Shown here: piece after piece, positions 8,001 through 11,229 of the stretch | How positions within the stretch are numbered: position 1 is the stretch's first letter | Layout of the letters: each line of letters begins with the position of its first letter | Origin: an uncultured Blautia sp. | Lineage (GTDB): Bacteria > Bacillota > Clostridia > Lachnospirales > Lachnospiraceae | Direction of reading: 5' to 3' | NCBI GenBank assembly: GCA_945872375.1 | Contig: CAMBYR010000045.1 | Coordinates: 1 to 11,229, forward strand | Length of the DNA: 11,229 nt | Position numbers and translations under genes: made by a program | Notes under the pieces: model-generated | Told to the model about the DNA's origin: nothing | Seen by the model: only the letters and a program-made list of their open reading frames with translations | Database searches by the model: none

Positions 8001-8347
8001 GAACTTGCCAGATCAATGATCCTGCCTGCTGTAAGATCATTTCTGTCATTGATCATCACCTGTTCTATCATCGTATTCAATTTACCCAGATCCGGTTTTA
8101 CAGGGACTGCTGACCGGGTCAAAAGCTCTTTGCCGGAATTATCTTTTGCGATTCGATAATACTTCAGCACCTCTTCCCGGATATCCTGAAAGGTTTGCTT
8201 CTCCTGCTGAAAACGCATCCTTGCTTTGGCGGACAGATCTTCCTGTTTTATTTTCAGATTCTGTTTTTCTGTCTCCAGATTTGTAAATTCTCTATGCGCA
8301 TTTACAAACATCTGATTGATCTTCTGTAACTGTTCCTGTATCGTCAT
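5012..8347 (-). CDS. FtsK/SpoIIIE-type ATPase, soluble EssC-like secretion motor
   Basis: An 1111-residue protein counted from the ATG at 8347. Residues 1-185 are largely coiled coil (rich in E, K, Q). Residues 205-480 resemble the degenerate first module of multi-domain FtsK/SpoIIIE proteins. The active ATPase follows, with Walker A GASRSGKST (521-529) and Walker B VIFVIIDEFAQM (619-630), D625 and E626. A third ATPase-like module (about 820-1090) has a decayed Walker A, GCSRESGVS (847-855), lacking the lysine. EssC/EccC proteins of type VII secretion also carry tandem FtsK modules with one fully active, but this protein shows no transmembrane pair and no obvious FHA domain. It leads the operon and overlaps the effector gene by four bases. 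The ATG has a poorly placed AGGGAG one base away and an upstream GAGGG. An in-frame TTG at 8539 would add 64 residues of repeat-derived sequence, which I consider unlikely. A DNA-translocase role is the alternative. Confidence 0.88.
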   Translation of the reverse strand: MTIQEQLQKINQMFVNAHREFTNLETEKQNLKIKQEDLSAKARMRFQQEKQTFQDIREEVLKYYRIAKDNSGKELLTRSAVPVKPDLGKLNTMIEQVMINDRNDLTAGRIIDLASSYCAYLDIEIDKIDAAEQRELHRIRESLKQEAAEIDRKKKQILATCVQFLQSGTMKKLQELFDRIQRDYEITPDFPEKWNQTGVQKKKLLLGYSWYHVDIPRAMKRVMKDSLGRHYDEDTNSIHCPCGVDSYGREGIFVEYTDFNADKMKKGIQAIVLNVMRHFPAGSLRITLFDYVHYNAEILGPLSVFADQKKGMIERVPHDAGTLKQEISMLAEYYRKVEQKLRADDLSGYNSRHAQNEQIPRRLLIINRSEEAFHVSEEAEMSYIVNNARKFGITVIRMTKSRTGGSKGTDREKRYLLKAKDLIRIISDQKGNFYIENDVEWMSFQWLTAPDHLPEKFVKTMMDSLMPVEIGTGYFRRYQPAMPARSEGIRKPVTVPFAVNENDHAVECSFENELFAAYMMGASRSGKSTLLHTIISGLIMNYHPDELELWLLDFKMVEFKRYADHRPPHVKYLLLEKSEDLVFDIVDQMEKTLTEREHLFARNNWQKLADVPPDVYMPVIFVIIDEFAQMSQILKETKGTGYGTDYTLKLTNLLQKGAALGFKFIFSSQNYSDGVEGLTEAAKKQIQQRVALKNTYQEIRDTLALSGDVVTNELKNHMNTLPPYESLFKWRTKEGNLRVDHLRNMYTEKREVEELVDAMNRRFHAESRENRSDPWSYREKNPVLIDGGEPKTFASQASLYQSYETSQLLEEMEDNDVFIYPGVPCSFNPVKPFLLVNGISENILITGCSRESGVSILLSVLKSYFRKCGRAEIWAHNRDSLYKRYREKIFGKIPSQTDLGKICHSITEIKQQIQEARMENKLILVLGYEKIAADMEILGSDSEKESVRTKTPAMEKPEDMASVLEKIKACADPAEKKRILEDYNARVAAWQNQSAAEPKEEETIFDARKDLQWVIRRAPNYGIHFLFVFERAGDYVDTRLDPRAFQHKIVFPMTKEDSINILGNRKANEIAKDCCAYSNGRTFFTIRPHIYRGVPRDGWQVDENGQVVQRG

Positions 8348-8378
8348 TCTCCCTGTTCCCTCACTCGCCCTTTTAGAA

Positions 8379-8444
8379 CAAAGCGGACAAGTCCGCTTCG
8401 AACTCCCTATATCCCTCAGTCCTTGAGGGACTTGCTCCGCTTTG
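8379..8444 (-). repeat. Nested inverted repeat in the ATPase gene leader
   Basis: An outer inverted repeat pairs 8379-8394 with 8428-8444 (16 bp with a single bulged base). Inside it, TCCCTCA (8412-8418) pairs with TGAGGGA (8424-8430). An alternative fold pairs AAGCGGAC (8381-8388) with GTCCGCTT (8391-8398). The structures compete, so the leader RNA could switch between them. No T-run follows. Confidence 0.6.
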
Positions 8445-8448
8445 CGCG

Positions 8449-8502
8449 CCAGATGCGGACTGCCGTAGGCAGTCACAATTCCATATGCATCTGGTCGCAT
8501 CT
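8449..8502 (-). repeat. Second nested inverted repeat in the leader
   Basis: CCAGATGC (8449-8456) pairs with GCATCTGG (8487-8494), enclosing a perfect GACTGCC-GTA-GGCAGTC hairpin (8458-8474). The outer arm can alternatively use CGCATCT at 8496-8502, because GCATCT is directly repeated. Confidence 0.6.
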
Positions 8503-8519
8503 CGCCCGGAGGGCTTTTT

Positions 8520-8557
8520 GTTTCATAGGTAAATTCCAAAGGAATTTCCTATGAAAC
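8520..8557 (-). repeat. 17-bp near-perfect hairpin in the leader
   Basis: GTTTCATAGG (8520-8529) pairs with CCTATGAAAC (8548-8557), and AAATTCC (8531-8537) with GGAATTT (8541-8547), around an AAA loop. Only T8530 is unpaired. A smaller GCCC-GGA-GGGC-TTTTT structure (8504-8519) adjoins it. Read on the plus strand that smaller one resembles a mini-terminator, but there is no plus-strand gene upstream to terminate. Confidence 0.6.
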
Positions 8558-8570
8558 AATAAAAGCCTCG

Positions 8571-8623
8571 ATGGCAGCCATGTCTTTGGTGTTACTGATC
8601 ACTCCGTTTCAGTAACTCTTTGG
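8571..8623 (-). repeat. Inverted and direct repeats near the putative operon promoter
   Basis: GTTACTGA (8591-8598) pairs with TCAGTAAC (8609-8616), 8 bp perfect. This hairpin is flanked by direct repeats of TCTTTGG (8583-8589 and 8617-8623). A palindrome ATGGC-A-GCCAT lies at 8571-8581. The layout could be an operator or part of the repeat-rich leader; I cannot decide from sequence. Confidence 0.45.
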
Positions 8624-8627
8624 TTCT

Positions 8628-8636
8628 ATCATATCA
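8628..8636 (-). promoter_or_regulatory. Possible extended -10 promoter of the ESX-like operon
   Basis: On the minus strand this reads TGATATGAT, an extended -10 element (TGn plus TATGAT). No good -35 box lies 17-18 bases upstream. It sits just downstream of the xylB terminator and would give a leader of about 270 nt carrying all the hairpins described at 8379-8616. Confidence 0.4.
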
Positions 8637-8656
8637 TAAAACCCTGGTTTCGCATA

Positions 8657-8697
8657 GAAAAAAAGAAAGCTGCACCGCCCTTCCGGGCAACACAGCT
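8657..8697 (-). terminator. Intrinsic terminator of the xylB operon
   Basis: Read on the minus strand, a 13-bp stem (8685-8697 with 8668-8680, including four central G-T pairs) closes a GGAA loop and is followed by TTCTTTTTTTC. It lies 18 bases past the xylB stop and should separate the sugar operon from the ESX-like operon transcribed in the same direction. Confidence 0.85.
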
Positions 8698-8714
8698 CCC
8701 TCTGTATTATGCTG

Positions 8715-10172
8715 TTAAAATAACGGTTTCATCGTCGGATACAGGCGTTTAAACTCCTGATATCTTTCTTCGTATTTTGCCACCAGTTCCGGTTCCGGCT
8801 CAACGGTGTCTACCACCTTTGCCAGTTTCTTTCCGATGGTTTCCACGTCGGGATATGCACCACAGCCAACGGCTGCCAACATTGCACCGCCCATGGACGG
8901 TCCTTCTTCATTTTCCAGAACGTCTACCTTCAGGTTCATCACATTGGCAATGATCTTTTTCCAGAGAGGACTCTTTGCACCGCCGCCGCAGATCTTGGTA
9001 CGTTCAATTTTGATTCCAAGGCTTCTTGCCACTTCCAGAGAATCACGAAGTCCGAAAGCGACACCTTCCAGAACAGCCTGCGTCATGTCCGCTCTTGTAG
9101 AATCCATGGACATGCCGAAGAAGACAGCTCTTGCATCCGGATTGTTGTGCGGAGAACGCTCACCCATCAGATACGGCAGGAAGAATACATGGTTTTCTCC
9201 CAGCTTCTGAATCGGAGCCTGCTCTGCCGCAAAATCGGTTGTCTTCAGAATTTCCTCAGACCACCATTTATTACAGGAAGCTGCGCTGAGCATACATCCC
9301 ATCAGATGATAGCTTCCATCTGCATGGTCGAAAGAATGAAGTGCATTGTTGTCGTCCACGCCAAATTCCTTACTGGAAATAAAGATGGTTCCGGAAGTTC
9401 CCAGAGAAATATTACACTGGCCGTCTCCAACGGTTCCGGTTCCCACTGCTGCCGCTGCATTGTCACCGGCTCCGGCCACTACCTTCACATTTTCGGCGAA
9501 TCCAAGCTCTGCTGCAACTTCAGGTTTCAGCGTACCTACTACCTGCCAGCTCTCATAGAGCTTCGGAAGCTGCGCCTCAGTGATATGGCAGATCTCCAGC
9601 ATTTCTTTGGACCAGCAGCGATTCTTCACGTCCAGAAGAAGCATACCGGAAGCATCTGATACGTCTGTACAGAAAGATCCTGTCAGGCGATATGCCAGAT
9701 AATCCTTTGGCAGCATGATCTTTTCTACTTTTGCAAAATTCTCCGGCTCATGTTTCTGCATCCAGAGAATCTTCGGTGCGGTAAATCCTGCAAACGCAAT
9801 GTTTGCGGTATACTCAGAAAGCTTATCTTTTCCGATGACCGTGTTCAGATAGTCAGTTTCTTCTCCGGTACGGCCGTCATTCCAGAGGATTGCCGGACGA
9901 ATTACCTGATCCTCTTTGTCAAGTGTTACGAGGCCATGCATCTGGCCGCCAAATCCGATTCCTGCAACCTGGGATTTATCAATTCCCTCTGTCAGTTCTT
10001 TGATTCCTTCCATGCTCTGAGCAAACCAGTCTTCCGGTTTCTGCTCAGACCAGCCCGGATGCGGGAAAAATAACGGATATTCTTTAGATACGATATTGCA
10101 GATTTTACCGGACTCTTCCATCAGAAGAAGTTTTACTGCGGAAGTGCCCAGGTCAACGCCGATATAATACAT
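8715..10172 (-). CDS. xylB: Xylulokinase
   Basis: A FGGY-family sugar kinase of 485 residues that phosphorylates D-xylulose to D-xylulose 5-phosphate with ATP in the cytosol, feeding the pentose phosphate pathway. It shows the N-terminal phosphate-binding stretch IGVDLGTSAVK (4-14) with Asp7. GQMHG (76-80) is typical of XylB substrate recognition. ILWNDGR is at 95-101 and the catalytic base Asp237 lies in AGAGDNAAAAVG. The phosphate-binding GTSGT is at 258-262, with GERSPHNNP and CGGGAKSPLW further on. The length matches E. coli XylB closely. The ATG at 10172 has AGGAGG (10180-10185) seven bases upstream. It follows the isomerase gene by 82 bases on the same strand, so the two likely form one operon. 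Because the neighbouring isomerase is not XylA, the physiological substrate could be another ketose such as one derived from arabinose or fucose-like sugars. Confidence 0.95.
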   Translation of the reverse strand: MYYIGVDLGTSAVKLLLMEESGKICNIVSKEYPLFFPHPGWSEQKPEDWFAQSMEGIKELTEGIDKSQVAGIGFGGQMHGLVTLDKEDQVIRPAILWNDGRTGEETDYLNTVIGKDKLSEYTANIAFAGFTAPKILWMQKHEPENFAKVEKIMLPKDYLAYRLTGSFCTDVSDASGMLLLDVKNRCWSKEMLEICHITEAQLPKLYESWQVVGTLKPEVAAELGFAENVKVVAGAGDNAAAAVGTGTVGDGQCNISLGTSGTIFISSKEFGVDDNNALHSFDHADGSYHLMGCMLSAASCNKWWSEEILKTTDFAAEQAPIQKLGENHVFFLPYLMGERSPHNNPDARAVFFGMSMDSTRADMTQAVLEGVAFGLRDSLEVARSLGIKIERTKICGGGAKSPLWKKIIANVMNLKVDVLENEEGPSMGGAMLAAVGCGAYPDVETIGKKLAKVVDTVEPEPELVAKYEERYQEFKRLYPTMKPLF

Positions 10173-10215
10173 TTGTGTTCCTCCTGATCACATAAATTGT
10201 TCTCCTTATGGACAT

Positions 10216-10240
10216 ACATCCCGGATCATCTCCGGGATGT
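10216..10240 (-). other. Intercistronic hairpin between isomerase and xylB
   Basis: A perfect 10-bp stem, ACATCCCGGA (10216-10225) with TCCGGGATGT (10231-10240), surrounds a 5-nt loop, with no T-run on either strand. It lies between the isomerase stop and the xylB ribosome binding site. It may set the mRNA ratio of the two genes by partial termination or by 3'-end protection. That role is inference. Confidence 0.55.
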
Positions 10241-10254
10241 AGTACAAATGTGGA

Positions 10255-11229
10255 TTAGCCCCACGGATTTTCTGTTGGATATCTTACGCCTGCCGGCTGA
10301 TTGTATCCGATTTCATTAACCGGAACACCGATGTATTTGAATACTTCGAACAGAGCTTTTCCGTGATGTCCGAATGCTACGGCACCGTGATGCGGATAGC
10401 CTCCCTCGATCAGAACGTGACGGTAGAAACGTCCCATTTCCGGAATTGCGAATATACCGATGGAACCGAAGGAACGTGTAGCAACCGGGAGAACCTCGCC
10501 GTGTGCGATGTATGCACGAAGCTTGTTGTCAGCAGTGCTCTGCAGACGGTAGAATGTGATATCTCCGGGAACGATGTCACCTTCCAGAGTACCCTGGGTA
10601 ACTTCTTCCGGAAGATTTCTTGCCATGATCAGCTGATACTTCATCTCGCAGGATGACAGCTTGCTGGAAGCAGTATTTCCGCAGTGGAAGCCCATAAAGG
10701 TATCTTTATGTGTATAGTTGAATTTTCCTTCGATGGCTTCTTTGTACATATCCTTCGGTACGGAGTTGTTGATGTCAAGAAGAGTAACGGTATCGTTGCT
10801 GACAACGGTTCCGATAAACTCACTTAAGGTTCCGTAAATATCTACTTCACAGGAAACCGGGATGCCCTGTGCAGCCAGACGTCCGTTTACATAGCAGGGA
10901 ACGAATCCGAACTGTGTCTGGAATGCCGGCCAGCATTTTCCTGCGATTGCCACATATTTGCGGTATCCTTTGTGCGCTTCGATCCAGTCAAGAAGAGTCA
11001 GTTCGTACTGAGCAAGCTTCGGAAGAACTTCCGGTTTCATGTTGCCTTCGCCCAGCTCTGCTTCCATATCCTTCACTACATCCGGGATACGCGGGTCATT
11101 GTCATGTTTCTTAAATGCTTCAAACAGGTCAAGCTCTGAGTTCTCTTCGATTTCAATTCCCAGATTGTAAAGCTGTTTGATCGGTGCATTACAAGCAAGG
11201 AAGTTCAGAGGACGGGGACCGAAGCTGAT
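10255..11229 (-). CDS. L-fucose/L-arabinose isomerase family protein, C-terminal part (5' end beyond window)
   Basis: The frame is open to the window edge: 324 codons are visible before the TAA at 10255-10257, so the N-terminus is missing. A GTG at 11076 is internal; coding continues upstream with the same frame (for example NDPRIPDVVKDMEAELG across it). The family interconverts aldoses and ketoses with a divalent metal, usually Mn2+. The C-terminal signatures include the CEVDIYG segment, which fits the acidic metal ligands of FucI, and the histidine-rich GGYPHHGAVAFGHHG near the end, which fits the histidine ligand. It precedes xylB, so its product is probably the ketose the kinase phosphorylates. 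The exact sugar cannot be read from sequence: L-fucose, D-arabinose, L-arabinose and others are all known in the wider family. Confidence 0.85.
   Translation of the reverse strand: MSFGPRPLNFLACNAPIKQLYNLGIEIEENSELDLFEAFKKHDNDPRIPDVVKDMEAELGEGNMKPEVLPKLAQYELTLLDWIEAHKGYRKYVAIAGKCWPAFQTQFGFVPCYVNGRLAAQGIPVSCEVDIYGTLSEFIGTVVSNDTVTLLDINNSVPKDMYKEAIEGKFNYTHKDTFMGFHCGNTASSKLSSCEMKYQLIMARNLPEEVTQGTLEGDIVPGDITFYRLQSTADNKLRAYIAHGEVLPVATRSFGSIGIFAIPEMGRFYRHVLIEGGYPHHGAVAFGHHGKALFEVFKYIGVPVNEIGYNQPAGVRYPTENPWG

Noticed and set aside
5000..8113. Several plus-strand frames of 100-260 codons opposite the ATPase gene
   Set aside because: They are antisense to a gene with clear Walker motifs, and their own translations have no recognisable domain or RBS.
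5012..8347. Canonical cell-division FtsK or membrane-bound EssC
   Set aside because: There are no N-terminal transmembrane helices, no visible gamma-type C-terminal domain, and the context is WXG100-like genes rather than division or sporulation genes.
8504..8519. Plus-strand intrinsic terminator (GCCC-GGA-GGGC-TTTTT)
   Set aside because: The stem is only 4 bp and no plus-strand gene lies upstream. It is more likely part of the leader repeat structure.

Overview
The window looks like chromosome from a gut-type Lachnospiraceae (Blautia/Ruminococcus-like Firmicutes). The basis is moderate GC, strong AGGAGG ribosome binding sites, a ZTP-riboswitch-controlled formate-tetrahydrofolate ligase, and the style of the sugar genes. 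The genus is an inference; no rRNA or tRNA is present to fix it.

Left block (1-2030, + strand): an extended -10 promoter, a ZTP (pfl) riboswitch with an overlapping intrinsic terminator, a structured leader, and fhs. Fhs makes 10-formyl-THF for purine and one-carbon metabolism. A hairpin terminator overlaps the fhs stop codon.

Middle block (about 2040-8640, - strand): a compact six-gene operon, read from right to left. It encodes a soluble 1111-aa FtsK/SpoIIIE-type ATPase of the EssC kind; a 372-residue putative effector with a WXG100-sized helical N-terminus and a zincin C-terminus (HELGH, then Y-x6-E as in anthrax lethal factor and Pro-Pro endopeptidases); a 49-residue charged protein; two WXG100-like helical proteins of 91 and 93 residues; and a 270-residue membrane protein. 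Spacings run from a 4-base overlap to 15 bases, and Shine-Dalgarno sequences are built into upstream stop codons. The 93-residue protein aligns without gaps to the effector N-terminus. I read this as a minimal, atypical type VII (ESX/Ess-like) secretion or toxin module. EssA, EssB, EsaA and YukD homologues are not visible in this window.

The operon is bracketed by hairpin-rich DNA. On the left (2040-2335) lie two inverted copies of a hairpin that share a 23-nt loop but have different, internally complementary stems. On the right (8379-8616) a nested set of inverted repeats forms a leader of about 270 nt upstream of the ATPase gene. This suggests the module was inserted between housekeeping metabolic genes.

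Right block (8657-11229, - strand): a sugar operon with an L-fucose/L-arabinose-isomerase-family gene, cut by the window edge, followed by a xylulokinase gene (xylB) and a strong terminator. The isomerase probably makes a ketopentose or related ketose that the kinase phosphorylates.
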